The translations under genes and the position numbers were made by a program. Of a DNA stretch of 64,000 nucleotides, positions 14,892-23,578 are shown one piece after another; within the stretch, counting starts at the first letter, position 1, and every line of letters begins with the position of its first letter. Under the pieces are notes generated by a model. That model had not been told where the DNA came from. It did no database searches and worked only from the letters and a program-made list of their open reading frames with translations. Source of the DNA: Kribbella jejuensis (lineage in GTDB: Bacteria > Actinomycetota > Actinomycetes > Propionibacteriales > Kribbellaceae); NCBI RefSeq assembly GCF_006715085.1, contig NZ_VFMM01000003.1, forward strand, positions 992,001 through 1,056,000. The letters are read 5' to 3'.

Positions 14892-16171
14892 CCGAACAGC
14901 CGCGACAACTCGTCGTTGACGGTCTTCTCCGCCTTGGTGATCTCGGCGGCCGGGTCGGCTCCCTTCTTGATGACGTTGGTCAACAGGTCGGTGAAGGCCG
15001 TACCCATCTTCGGCGTCCAGGCCGGGTTGTCCGTGTAGGAGTAGTCCTGGGTCAGCTTGACCGTGTCGGCGGCGACGCCGCTCTGCAGCTTGGACGCCTT
15101 GGCCGCGAGGCTCTTGCGCGGCGGGATGTGGAAGCCGTAGCTCAGCGACCAGTCCTCCTGGTAGTCCTGCTTGTCGATCCACAGCCACTTCACGTACTTC
15201 TTGGCCGCGTCGACGTTCGCGCTCTTGGCGGACACGAACTGCGTCCAGCCGCCCGAGTACACCGAGGGCTTGCCCTGGGCATCGAGCTTCGGGAACGGGA
15301 TCACGCCGATGTCGTCACCGAGCGCCTTCTGCATGCCCGGCACCGCCCACATGCCGATCCACTGCATGGCCACCAGGCCCTGGTTGATCGCGGTCGGGTC
15401 CCACCAGTCCGTGGGCGCGCCGAGCAGGACGCTCTTGCTGGCGTACAACTCGTGCAGTTTGTCGAACGCCTGAGCGGCGCGAGCACCGCCGAAGCCGGGC
15501 TTGTTGTCCTTGGTCAGGAACTCACCGCCGGACGAGTACAGCGCCGGGCCACCCAGGACGTTGCCGCCGTCGTTGCCGACGAAGATGCCCTTCACCTTGT
15601 TCGTGGTGAGTTCCTTGGCGGCCGAGATCAGGTCGTCGACGGTCTCCGGCGGCTTGATACCGGCCTTGTCCAGCAGGCTCTTGCGGTAGTAGATGACCTG
15701 TGGGTCGATGATCATCCGGATCCCGTAGATCTTGCCGTCGAGGGTGTTGGTGGCCAGGTCGCCCGGCTGGAAGTCGTCCTTGACGTCGGCCATGATGTCG
15801 TCCAGCGGCACGACCTGGTTGCTCTTCACCATGCTGATGTTGAAGTGCCCCTCGAAGACGTCGGGGCCCTTGCTCGAGAGCAGACCGGAGGCGAGCTTCG
15901 CATCGTAGTCGCCCGGCGTCCACTGGATGGAGACGTTCGCGTCGGGGTAGGCCTTGGCGTACCGCATGGCCGCCTGCTGGGTGCCGGCCTCACCGTACTG
16001 GTGATACCACTGCGAGAGGTTCGGCTTGGACCCGCCTCCGCCGCCACCGGACGACGGTCGGCCGGTATTGCCGCCGCAGGCCGCGGTGAACGCCGCCAGC
16101 GCGGCCAGTCCACCGGTCTGCTTGAGCAGATCGCGCCGGGACAGACCGGCGTTCGGAACATGAGCAGGCAT
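14888..16171 (-). CDS. Sugar ABC transporter substrate-binding lipoprotein
   Basis: 427-residue extracellular solute-binding protein, family 1. The leader has SRRDLLK followed by a hydrophobic stretch and the lipobox TAAC (Cys about 32), so it may use the Tat route before lipid attachment. A Gly/Ser-rich spacer (GGGGGGS) follows. The mature part has the family pattern GPDVFEGHFN, GKIYGIRMIIDPQVIYYRKSL and AMQWIGMWAVPGM. The start at 16171 is preferred over 16282, as it gives a normal leader and has GGGAAGG upstream. First gene of the importer operon. The sugar cannot be named. Confidence 0.92.
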   Translation of the reverse strand: MPAHVPNAGLSRRDLLKQTGGLAALAAFTAACGGNTGRPSSGGGGGGSKPNLSQWYHQYGEAGTQQAAMRYAKAYPDANVSIQWTPGDYDAKLASGLLSSKGPDVFEGHFNISMVKSNQVVPLDDIMADVKDDFQPGDLATNTLDGKIYGIRMIIDPQVIYYRKSLLDKAGIKPPETVDDLISAAKELTTNKVKGIFVGNDGGNVLGGPALYSSGGEFLTKDNKPGFGGARAAQAFDKLHELYASKSVLLGAPTDWWDPTAINQGLVAMQWIGMWAVPGMQKALGDDIGVIPFPKLDAQGKPSVYSGGWTQFVSAKSANVDAAKKYVKWLWIDKQDYQEDWSLSYGFHIPPRKSLAAKASKLQSGVAADTVKLTQDYSYTDNPAWTPKMGTAFTDLLTNVIKKGADPAAEITKAEKTVNDELSRLFG

Positions 16172-16362
16172 GAATTCCACCTTCCCGGAAAAGGGAACGT
16201 CGCAGGGGTACGACGCGTTCGCACGCTCCAACTCAGGTTCCCAGCCGAGGTCGGGGTGAATCGTTGGAGAAGTGCCTAGCACAATGACTCAAAACAGAGC
16301 CGTGCGCAAGACCGGGCTGCGATCTTCTGTGTTGGAATGTGTGGAATGTTGTCAGGCCGTGA
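16172..16362 (-). other. 191 bp intergenic region upstream of the sugar importer
   Basis: No gene, hairpin terminator or clear palindromic operator was found here. It must hold the promoter of the importer operon and the end of the upstream FadB-like transcript. A direct repeat GGAATGT (around 16334 and 16344) is the only local structure noticed. Confidence 0.5.
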
Positions 16363-18525
16363 TCACGTAAACATCTCACCGGCCGCTGCCCGCCGGATCA
16401 GCTGCTCCGAAGGCTGGAAACGGTCGCCGTACGCTGCTGCCAGGTCACGCGACCGGGCAACGAACGCGGTCAGCCCATAGGCGTTCACGTACTGCAACGC
16501 GCCGCCGTGGAGCGGCGGGAACCCGATGCCGAAGATCGACCCGATGTTGGCGTCCGGCACCGATCGCAGCACGCCCTCGTCCAGACACTTGACCGTCTCG
16601 AGCGCCATCGCGAACAGCATTCGTTCCTGCAGGTCGATCAGCGGTACGCCGGCCCGCTGCGGGAAGTGCTCCCACAAGCCCGGCCACAACCGCTTCGACC
16701 CGTCCGCCGGGTAGTCGTAGAACCCTGCCCCGGCCGCCTTGCCGCGGCGGCCGAACTCGTTCACCAACCGATCGGCAACCGCCATCCCAGGGTGCTCGTC
16801 GAACGCCCCAGCGCTGTCTCCGGCCGCGCGGGCCGCGTCCCGGATCTTCTGCGGCAGTGTCAGCGTGACCTCGTCGAGCATCGCCAGCGGCGGTGCCGGG
16901 AACCCGGCCAAGGTCGCCGCCCGCTCGATCATCACCGGGTCGATGCCCTCGGCGACCATCGCGGCGCCTTCCATCACCAGCGTGCCGAACACCCGGGAGG
17001 TGAAGAACCCGCGGCTGTCGTTGACCACGATCGGCGTCTTCTTGAGCTGCCGGACGACGTCGTACGCCTGCGCGATCGCCCGGTCCGACGTCTTCGCGCC
17101 GACGATCAGCTCGACCAGCGGCATCCGGTCCACCGGCGAGAAGAAGTGCATGCCGACGAAGTCGTCCGGCCGGTCGATCCCGTCCGCGAGCGAGGTGATC
17201 GGCAGCGTCGAGGTGTTCGAGCAGAGCAGCGCGTCCGGCTCGACCACGCCGGCGATCTCCGCGAACACCTTCTGCTTCAGCTCACCGTCCTCGAAGACCG
17301 CCTCGATCACCAGATCGCACCCGGCGAGGTCATTCGGATCGCCGGTCGGAGTGATCCGGCTGAGAAACTTCTCAACCTCCGCAGGGGTGGTCCGGCCTTT
17401 AGCGACCTGCTTCGCGAGCAATTTTTCGGAATATTCTTTTCCGCGCGCAGCCGCATCCAAAGAAACATCTTTGAGCACAACCTCAATACCGGCCTTCGCG
17501 CACACATACGCGATTCCGGCGCCCATCATCCCGGCACCCAGGACGCCGACCTTCCGCGCCCGGTACGCCGGTACGTCGGCCGGCCGCGACCCGCCGACGT
17601 TGATCGACTGCAGGTCGAAGAAGAACGCCTGGATCATGTTCTTCGCGATCTGTCCGGTCGCGAGCGAGACGAAGTACCGCGACTCGATCCGGGAGGCGGT
17701 CTCGAAGTCGACCTGACTGCCCTCGACCGCCGCGCTCATGATCGCTCGTGGCGCCGGGTACGGCGCGCCCTTGAGCTGCTTGCGCAGGTTCGCCGGGAAG
17801 GCCGGCAGGAACGCGGCCAGCTTCGGCGAGGCCGGCGTACCGCCCGGGATCTTGTAGCCGTCCCGGTCCCAGGGCTGCTTCGCATCACCGTCGTACGCCG
17901 TGATCCACCGGCGGGCCGCGTCCAGCAGCTCGCCCGCCGGCACGACCTCGTCGACGATACCGACCGACAACGCGTGCGAAGGCTTCATCCGCTGACCCTG
18001 CAGGAGCACCTTCATCAGCGCGTCCTGCAGGCCGAGCATCCGGACCGTCCGGGTCACTCCCCCGCCGCCGGGCAGCAGGCCGAGCGTCACCTCCGGCACG
18101 CCGAGCTCGATGCGGTTGTCATCGGCAACGATCCGGTGATGGCAGGCGAGCGCGATCTCCAGCCCACCGCCGAGCGCCGAGCCGTTCATCGCGGCAACGA
18201 CCGGGACGCCGAGCGTCTCCAGCGTCCGCAGCTGCTTCTTGACCAGCTCGATCGTCTCGAACACCTGAGCGGCGTCCGACGGCTGGATCCGCGACAGCAT
18301 CCGCAGATCCCCACCGGCGAAGAAGGTGGACTTCGCCGAGGTCACGATCACGCCCTTGAGCAGCGCCTTCTCGGCGACCAGGCGGTCGACGGTCCGGCCC
18401 ATCGCCTCGACGTACGCGTCGTTCATCGTGTTCGCCGACGCGGACGGATCGTTCAGGGTCAGCGTCACAACCCCTGCGTCGTTCTTCCACTCGACCATGC
18501 TGTTCATGCCGTTCACCCCGTTCAT
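16363..18525 (-). CDS. FadB-like bifunctional enoyl-CoA hydratase / 3-hydroxyacyl-CoA dehydrogenase
   Basis: 720-residue trifunctional-enzyme alpha subunit. Residues about 10-200 are crotonase: TFFAGGDL (oxyanion), AAMNGSALGGGLEIALACHHRI and LGVPEVTLGLLPGGGGVTRT with both catalytic Glu regions. Residues about 325-510 are the NAD-binding part (VGVLGAGMMGAGIAYVCAKAG), then the C-terminal dehydrogenase domain (GMHFFSPVDRMPLVELI, NDSRGFFTSRV). It performs hydration and oxidation of enoyl-CoA in beta-oxidation. It starts at ATG 18525, overlapping the thiolase stop as ATGA; two more in-frame ATGs follow within 27 nt (MNGVNGMNSM). Works with the thiolase as an alpha-beta complex. Confidence 0.93.
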   Translation of the reverse strand: MNGVNGMNSMVEWKNDAGVVTLTLNDPSASANTMNDAYVEAMGRTVDRLVAEKALLKGVIVTSAKSTFFAGGDLRMLSRIQPSDAAQVFETIELVKKQLRTLETLGVPVVAAMNGSALGGGLEIALACHHRIVADDNRIELGVPEVTLGLLPGGGGVTRTVRMLGLQDALMKVLLQGQRMKPSHALSVGIVDEVVPAGELLDAARRWITAYDGDAKQPWDRDGYKIPGGTPASPKLAAFLPAFPANLRKQLKGAPYPAPRAIMSAAVEGSQVDFETASRIESRYFVSLATGQIAKNMIQAFFFDLQSINVGGSRPADVPAYRARKVGVLGAGMMGAGIAYVCAKAGIEVVLKDVSLDAAARGKEYSEKLLAKQVAKGRTTPAEVEKFLSRITPTGDPNDLAGCDLVIEAVFEDGELKQKVFAEIAGVVEPDALLCSNTSTLPITSLADGIDRPDDFVGMHFFSPVDRMPLVELIVGAKTSDRAIAQAYDVVRQLKKTPIVVNDSRGFFTSRVFGTLVMEGAAMVAEGIDPVMIERAATLAGFPAPPLAMLDEVTLTLPQKIRDAARAAGDSAGAFDEHPGMAVADRLVNEFGRRGKAAGAGFYDYPADGSKRLWPGLWEHFPQRAGVPLIDLQERMLFAMALETVKCLDEGVLRSVPDANIGSIFGIGFPPLHGGALQYVNAYGLTAFVARSRDLAAAYGDRFQPSEQLIRRAAAGEMFT

Positions 18526-19739
18526 GCAGCGAGCCTCTCGATGATCGTCGCGACGCCCATCCCGCCGCCGACGCACAGGGTGGCCAGTCCGTAGCGGAGC
18601 TCGCGGCGCTCCAGCTCGTCCAGCAGGGTTCCGATCAGCATCGCGCCGGTCGCGCCGAGCGGATGCCCGAGCGCGATCGCGCCGCCGTTCACGTTCAACT
18701 TCTCGTGCGGTACGCCGAGATCCTTCATGAAGTGCAGTACCGCCGCCGCGAACGCCTCGTTCATCTCGAACAGGTCGATGTCGCCGACGTCGAGCCCCGC
18801 GCGCGCCAGCGCCTTCCGGGCGGCCGGTGCCGGACCGGTCAGCATGATGGTCGGATCGGCACCGCTGACGCCGACCGAGACGACCCGTCCGCGCGGCGCC
18901 TGCCCGAGCGCCTCGCCGGCCTTCTCGTTGCCGACCGCAACCAGCGCGGCGCCGTCCACGATCCCGGACGAGTTGCCCGCGTGGTGGACGTGGTCGATCC
19001 GCTCGACCGTCAGGTACTTCTCCAGTGCGACCGAGTCGAACCCGCCGTGCTCGCCGATCGCCGCGAACGACAACGGCAGCCCGGCCAGCGTCTCCACCGA
19101 CGTCCCCGGCCGGACCAGCTCGTCGTGGTCCAGGATCCGCAATCCGTTCCGATCCACCACCGGCACGACCGAACGCCCGAAGTACCCGTTCGCCCACGCC
19201 TTCGCGGCGCGCGCGTGCGACTCGGCGGCGTACGCGTCGACGTCGGTCCGGGAGAAGCCGTCGATGGTCGCGATCAGGTCCGCGCTGATGCCCTGCGGGA
19301 TGAAGCCGGTCGCCAGCGCGGTCTCCGGGTCCATCGCCCAGGCGCCGCCGTCGGAGCCCATCTTGACCCGCGACATCGACTCGGCACCGCCGGCCAGGAT
19401 GAAGTCCTCCCAGCCGGAACGGACCCGCTGGGCGGCCTGGTTCACCGCCTCCAGCCCCGACGCGCAGAACCGGTTCAACTGCACGCCGCCGGTGGTCTCG
19501 GGGTAGCCGGCCATCAGTACGGCGGTCCGCGCGATGTCCATGCCCTGGTCACCAATGGGCGTCACGACGCCGAGTACGACGTCGTCGATCGCGGCCGGGT
19601 CCAGCTCGGGATGCCGGGTCCGGAGCTCGTCCAGCAGACCGGTGATCAGCTGGATCGGCTTGACCTCGTGCAGTGCCCCGGTCGGTTTCCCTTTGCCGCG
19701 CGGGGTCCGGATCGCGTCGTACAGGAAGGCTTCGGTCAT
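18522..19739 (-). CDS. Acetyl-CoA C-acyltransferase (thiolase)
   Basis: 405-residue thiolase, cleaving 3-ketoacyl-CoA. Seen: the nucleophile Cys92 in NRFCASGLEAVN, NEAFAAAVLHF, GGAIALGHPLGATGA (His) and the C-terminal LCVGGGMGVA (second Cys). FadA-type. The ATG at 19739 is 7 nt after CACAAT on the minus strand, so the message may be leaderless; the frame upstream of 19739 is not supported. It heads the thiolase-fadB operon and is divergent from a MerR regulator. The palindromic operator between them also occurs upstream of the racemase gene at 24700. Confidence 0.95.
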   Translation of the reverse strand: MTEAFLYDAIRTPRGKGKPTGALHEVKPIQLITGLLDELRTRHPELDPAAIDDVVLGVVTPIGDQGMDIARTAVLMAGYPETTGGVQLNRFCASGLEAVNQAAQRVRSGWEDFILAGGAESMSRVKMGSDGGAWAMDPETALATGFIPQGISADLIATIDGFSRTDVDAYAAESHARAAKAWANGYFGRSVVPVVDRNGLRILDHDELVRPGTSVETLAGLPLSFAAIGEHGGFDSVALEKYLTVERIDHVHHAGNSSGIVDGAALVAVGNEKAGEALGQAPRGRVVSVGVSGADPTIMLTGPAPAARKALARAGLDVGDIDLFEMNEAFAAAVLHFMKDLGVPHEKLNVNGGAIALGHPLGATGAMLIGTLLDELERRELRYGLATLCVGGGMGVATIIERLAA

Positions 19740-19747
19740 ACGGCCGA

Positions 19748-19776
19748 TTGTGACAGTACTACTGTCACGATAGTAA
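19748..19776 (+). promoter_or_regulatory. Divergent promoter with 8 bp palindromic operator (copy 1)
   Basis: GTGACAGT (19750-19757) and ACTGTCAC (19761-19768) form a perfect palindrome with a 3 nt centre. On the plus strand it sits in the 17 nt spacer between TTGTGA (19748-19753) and TAGTAA (19771-19776), serving the MerR gene. On the minus strand TTACTA (19776-19771) and CACAAT (19752-19747) flank it at 18 nt, serving the thiolase gene. An operator inside a promoter spacer is the known MerR-family layout. The 7 bp core recurs at 24712-24728. Confidence 0.65.
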
Positions 19777-19800
19777 GACCGACTCGTTATGATCTCCGCC

Positions 19801-20547
19801 ATGTCCGAGGTGGCGGGGGCGGGATCACATGAAGGCGTGACGTTGACGGTGGACGAACTGTCGGCGCGGGTCGGTATGACAGTGCGCACGTTGCGGTTCT
19901 ACGCGGGCCGGGGCCTGATCCCGCCGCCGATCCGGCGCGGACGCGTCGGGTACTACGGACCCGAGCACATCGCCCGGCTCGACCTGGTCCGCGAGCTGCA
20001 GGCGCACGGGTTCACGCTGCAGGCGATCGAGGGGTACCTGGACCGGATCCCCTCCGACGCGACGCCGCAGGACATCGCGCTGCACCGCACTCTGCTGACG
20101 CCGTGGATGCGCGACCTTCCGGAAACGCTCGATCGGGCGGCGCTGGTCCGGCGTACCGGCCGGGAGTTGAGCGACGACGACATCGAGATGCTGGTCGCGC
20201 TCGGCGTGGTCGAGCCGACGCCGGACGAGGACGTGTTCCAGGTCGCGACCGCGCATCTGTCGCTCGGCGTGGAGCTGCTCGACCTGGACCTGCCGGTCGA
20301 GGCAGTGCTCGCCGCCGGCCGGATCTTCACCGAGCACGGCCGCGCGATCGCGGAGGAGCTGACCGAGGTGTTCCGTACCAAGGTCTGGCCGCACTACCGC
20401 GATTCCGGCGGACCGCCCGAGCACATCCAGCAGCTCGTCGAGCGCTTCAAGCCGGTCACGATCCAGGGCCTCGTGCTGGCCTACGAGCGCGCCGTCGGCG
20501 AGACCCAACGCGACACGATCCGCCGCACCCAGAACAAGCGCCGCTAG
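19801..20547 (+). CDS. MerR-family regulator, probable controller of fatty-acid oxidation genes
   Basis: 248-residue regulator. Residues about 15-85 are the MerR winged helix: LTVDELSARVGMTVRTLRFY, AGRGLIPPPIRRGRVGYYGPEHIARLDLVRELQAHGFTLQ. The remaining 160 residues are a large helical domain, much longer than the usual coiled coil, suitable for an acyl-CoA-like ligand (inference). It is divergent from thiolase-fadB and shares a palindromic operator region. The ATG at 19801 is used; 19789 is an in-frame alternative. The last 4 nt overlap the convergent acylphosphatase gene. Confidence 0.85.
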   Translation: MSEVAGAGSHEGVTLTVDELSARVGMTVRTLRFYAGRGLIPPPIRRGRVGYYGPEHIARLDLVRELQAHGFTLQAIEGYLDRIPSDATPQDIALHRTLLTPWMRDLPETLDRAALVRRTGRELSDDDIEMLVALGVVEPTPDEDVFQVATAHLSLGVELLDLDLPVEAVLAAGRIFTEHGRAIAEELTEVFRTKVWPHYRDSGGPPEHIQQLVERFKPVTIQGLVLAYERAVGETQRDTIRRTQNKRR

Positions 20548-20813
20548 CCGGTGACGGCGAACCCGGACGTGCCGGTCGGTGGCTCGTCCGTCACGTCGAC
20601 CCGGTCGACGCAGGCGTGCGGTGGGCCGTGGTGCGCCCACTCCACCATCTGCCGGACGCCGTCGTGAGGCCCCTCGAACAGCGCCTCGACAGTGCCGTCG
20701 GGCCGATTGCGGACCCACCCGGCGACACCCGCCTCCTGCGCCGCGCGGCGGCACGACGCGCGGAAGAAGACGCCCTGGACCTGTCCGTGGACGACGACCC
20801 GGCGGGCGATCAC
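20544..20813 (-). CDS. acyP: Acylphosphatase
   Basis: 89-residue acylphosphatase, hydrolysing carboxyl-phosphate bonds. The catalytic loop GQVQGVFFRAS (Arg) and the Asn-containing strand GVAGWVRNRPDGTVEALFEG are both intact. The start is GTG at 20813, overlapping the stop of the DUF6510 gene as GTGA. It closes a four-gene overlap run with a molybdopterin oxidoreductase, a ferredoxin-type reductase and a DUF6510 protein, an unexpected partner set. Confidence 0.9.
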   Translation of the reverse strand: MIARRVVVHGQVQGVFFRASCRRAAQEAGVAGWVRNRPDGTVEALFEGPHDGVRQMVEWAHHGPPHACVDRVDVTDEPPTGTSGFAVTG

Positions 20814-21067
20814 GTGCTCGGAACGCGGAGGTACGTCAGGCCCCGAAGGTCCAGGTAGGTGTCGTTCGGAGTGCTGACCACGCGAAGCAGGACCGCGTCG
20901 CAGCCGGAGCAGCGGGCGACTGTGCCCGGTGCGTTGACGTAGACGTGGGACTCGGCGAAGACGTTGGTCTGGCCGCAGCTGTTGCACTGGGCGATCGCCG
21001 CGGTCAGGTCGACGGCGAACAACTCACTCAGAGCTCCGGCGGCGGCGTTCCCATCAAGGTGATTCAT
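20810..21067 (-). CDS. DUF6510-like zinc-ribbon protein
   Basis: 85-residue protein with two CxxC pairs, CNSCGQ and CSGCD, about 25 residues apart, a zinc-ribbon arrangement. The N-terminal MNHLDGNAAAGALSELFAVD is the typical opening of DUF6510 proteins. No catalytic residues are evident. Start ATG 21067 overlaps the reductase stop as ATGA, and the stop overlaps the acylphosphatase GTG. A role as small metal or electron-transfer helper for the adjacent reductase/oxidoreductase is suggested only by constant linkage. Confidence 0.82.
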   Translation of the reverse strand: MNHLDGNAAAGALSELFAVDLTAAIAQCNSCGQTNVFAESHVYVNAPGTVARCSGCDAVLLRVVSTPNDTYLDLRGLTYLRVPST

Positions 21068-21762
21068 CCGAATCGCTCCGTTCTGATTCTCGCCGGGTCG
21101 TGACCGGCCGCGACCAGCAGGTCGGCGACCGCTTCCACGAACGCCGTCGGACCGCAGACGTACGTCGTCGCGCCGTCCGTGGGCTTGTACACGTACTGCT
21201 CGAGAAGCTCCGCGTCGATCCGCCCGACGCGGGGCTCCCCCGCCGGCGCCTCCCGCGTGTACACCAGATGGACGTCGACGTCGTCGGACGCCGCGAGCTC
21301 CTTCAGGTCGTGGACGTAGATCACCGACTCCGGGCGGCGTACGGAATACAGCAGCCTCATCGGTGTCGACGTACCCGAGGCGGCTTGCAGCATCGACCGC
21401 AGCGGCACGACACCCGACCCGCCGCCGATCAGCTGGACCGGACCTTCCTGGCCGGGCTTCCACACGAACCACCCACCGACCGGGCCGCGAATCTCCAGCG
21501 GATCGCCCGCCTTCAGGACGTCGACCAGGTACGGCGACACCTCACCGTCGGGCACCTTCTCAACGGTCAGCTCGATCGTGTCCGCGCTCCATGCCGAGGC
21601 GATCGAGTACGACCGGGAAGCGCGGTAGCCGTCCGGCGCGGTCAGCCGTACGTCGAGGTGCTGCCCGGCCAGATGCCCCGGCCAGTCCGGTACTTCGAGC
21701 ACGATCGTGCTCGCGGTCGCGGTCTCACGCCGTACGTCGGCGACCGTGGCGACCTGCCACAT
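21064..21762 (-). CDS. Ferredoxin-NADP reductase-like flavoprotein
   Basis: 232-residue FAD/NAD(P) reductase. Seen: the FAD-binding motif ASRSYSIASA (RxYS), IRGPVGGWFVW, the NAD-binding loop QLIGGGSGVVPLRSML and the C-terminal YVCGPTAFVEAV. No [2Fe-2S] domain is attached. The start is ATG 21762, which shares one base with the stop of the molybdopterin enzyme (TGATG); an in-frame ATG at 21792 is possible but would lie inside the upstream gene. It probably passes electrons between NAD(P)H and the neighbouring molybdoenzyme. Confidence 0.9.
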   Translation of the reverse strand: MWQVATVADVRRETATASTIVLEVPDWPGHLAGQHLDVRLTAPDGYRASRSYSIASAWSADTIELTVEKVPDGEVSPYLVDVLKAGDPLEIRGPVGGWFVWKPGQEGPVQLIGGGSGVVPLRSMLQAASGTSTPMRLLYSVRRPESVIYVHDLKELAASDDVDVHLVYTREAPAGEPRVGRIDAELLEQYVYKPTDGATTYVCGPTAFVEAVADLLVAAGHDPARIRTERFG

Positions 21763-22358
21763 CAGTCGCCGGCGTATCGCTGTTCTTTCCATGGGTCTCC
21801 GTACTCGTGGTAGCCCGCGGTCTCCCAGAAGCCGAGGTCCTCGGTGTCGGACAGCACCAGGCCGCGGACCCACTTGGCGCTCTTCCAGAAGTACAGATGC
21901 GGGACGAGCAGCCGGGCCGGTCCGCCGTGCTCCGGGTCGAGCGGCTCGCCGTCGAACTCGTAGGCGATCCAGGACTGCCCGTCGAGCAGGTCCTCGAGCG
22001 GCACGTTGGTCGTGTAGCCGCCGTAGCTGTGCGCCATCACGAAGTCCGCGCCGGTCTCCACGTCGGCGAGCAGCGTGTCCAGCGAGACGCCCTTCCAGGT
22101 CGTCTGCAGCTTGGACCACCGCGTCACGCAGTGAATGTCCTTCGTGATCTCCTCGGCGGGCAGAGCCATCAGCGCGGCCCAGTCCCACTTGTACTGCTCA
22201 CCGGTCTCCGTGGTGACCGTGAACTCCCAGTGCTCGGTACGGATGTGCGGCGTCGGACCGGCCGACAACACCGGAAACTCGTGCGTCAGATACTGCCCCG
22301 GCGGCAGCTCCGTCCCGTCGCGGCGCCGACCCGTGAACCCCGGCGAAACTGTGCTCAT
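21762..22358 (-). CDS. Sulfite-oxidase-like molybdopterin oxidoreductase
   Basis: 198-residue protein of the sulfite oxidase/MsrP molybdopterin domain class. The Mo-binding Cys is Cys77 in DIHCVTRWSK. DGQSWIAYEFDGEPLDPEHGGPARLLVPHLYFWKSAKWVRGL is the C-terminal domain signature. No signal peptide or Tat motif, so it is likely cytosolic, unlike MsrP. First gene of a four-gene overlap operon. Its substrate is unknown; electrons likely pass to the reductase encoded next. Confidence 0.9.
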   Translation of the reverse strand: MSTVSPGFTGRRRDGTELPPGQYLTHEFPVLSAGPTPHIRTEHWEFTVTTETGEQYKWDWAALMALPAEEITKDIHCVTRWSKLQTTWKGVSLDTLLADVETGADFVMAHSYGGYTTNVPLEDLLDGQSWIAYEFDGEPLDPEHGGPARLLVPHLYFWKSAKWVRGLVLSDTEDLGFWETAGYHEYGDPWKEQRYAGD

Positions 22359-22417
22359 GCCGTCCCTCCCTCGGTCCGGGGCCGAAGCCCTGATGAGGCA
22401 TCGTACGTCCCGCGTCC

Positions 22418-23560
22418 CTAGACGCCCATCGTCCGGCCGATGATCTCCTTCATGATCTCGGTGGTGCCGCCGTAGATAGTCTGGATCCGGGTGTCGAGGT
22501 AGGCCTTGGCGATCGGGTACTCGGTCATGAAGCCGTAGCCGCCGTGCAGCTGGAGGCAGCGGTCGACGACCTTCTTCTGGAGTTCGGTGGTCCACCACTT
22601 GGCCATCGCGGCCTCGGCCACCGTGAGCGTACCGGCGTTCAGTTCCTGGATGCAGCGGTCGACGAAGACCCGGGCGATCTGGGTCTCGGTGGCAATCTCG
22701 GCGAGCACGAAGCGGCTGTTCTGGAACGAGCCGATCGGGCGGCCGAAGGCCTTGCGGTCCTTCACGTAGCCGAGGGTGTCCGCCAGCATGTTCTCGCAGG
22801 CGGCGGCTGCGACGACCGCGATCGTCAGACGCTCCTGGGGCAGCTTCTCCATCAGGTAGGCGAAGCCCTTGCCCTCCTCGCCCAGCAGGTTGTCCACCGG
22901 GACCCGGACGTTGTCGAAGAACAGTTCGGCGGTGTCCTGGGCCTTGAGGCCGATCTTGTCGAGGTTGCGGCCGCGTTCGAAGCCGGGCATTCCGCGTTCG
23001 GCGACGAGCAGCGAGATTCCTTGAGCACCGGCCGACGGGTCGGTTTTGGCGACCACGATCACCAGGTCGGCAAGGATCCCGTTCGAGATGAACGTCTTCT
23101 GGCCGTTCAGCACATAGTGGTCGCCGTCGCGGCGTGCGGTGGTCTGGATTCCCTGGAGGTCACTGCCCGCGCCCGGCTCGGTCATCGCGATCGCGGTGAT
23201 GGTCTCTCCCGAGCAGAACGCCGGCAGCCAGCGCTTCTTCTGCTCGTCGGTCGCGTAGTCGAGCAGATACGCCGAATTGATGTCGGTGTGAATGGTGAAC
23301 CCGACGCCACTCGCCCGGACCCGGGTCAGTTCCTCGATCAGCACCGTGTTGAACCGGAAGTCCCGCGCGCCGCCACCGCCGTACTCCTCCGGCATCATGA
23401 AGCCGAGCAGACCCGCCGCTCCGGCGGCCTCCCACAACGAACGCGGGACGATGCCGGCCTGCTCCCACGAGTCGTGGTGCGGGACGATCTCCCTCTCACA
23501 GAAGGCCCGGACGGTCTCCCGGAAGGCGTCGTGATCGGCATCGAAGAGCTGACGTTCCAC
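22418..23560 (-). CDS. Acyl-CoA dehydrogenase
   Basis: 380-residue flavoprotein of the acyl-CoA dehydrogenase family. Seen: AIAMTEPGAGSDLQGI (FAD/substrate signature 1), GQKTFISNG, RKAFGRPIGSFQ and the C-terminal signature CLQLHGGYGFMTEYPIAKAYLDTRIQTIYGGTTEIMKEII, which includes the catalytic Glu region (GGTTEI). It oxidises acyl-CoA to the trans-2-enoyl-CoA. GTG start at 23560 with AGAGGAA 8 nt upstream. Follows the racemase gene by 18 nt in one operon, under the same palindromic operator. Confidence 0.94.
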   Translation of the reverse strand: MERQLFDADHDAFRETVRAFCEREIVPHHDSWEQAGIVPRSLWEAAGAAGLLGFMMPEEYGGGGARDFRFNTVLIEELTRVRASGVGFTIHTDINSAYLLDYATDEQKKRWLPAFCSGETITAIAMTEPGAGSDLQGIQTTARRDGDHYVLNGQKTFISNGILADLVIVVAKTDPSAGAQGISLLVAERGMPGFERGRNLDKIGLKAQDTAELFFDNVRVPVDNLLGEEGKGFAYLMEKLPQERLTIAVVAAAACENMLADTLGYVKDRKAFGRPIGSFQNSRFVLAEIATETQIARVFVDRCIQELNAGTLTVAEAAMAKWWTTELQKKVVDRCLQLHGGYGFMTEYPIAKAYLDTRIQTIYGGTTEIMKEIIGRTMGV

Positions 23561-23578
23561 GGGGCGGTTCCTCTCAGA

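Noticed and set aside
19789..19800. ATG 19789 as start of the MerR regulator
   Set aside because: Possible, but it adds only MISA ahead of the second ATG; neither has a clear ribosome site, so the shorter form was kept.
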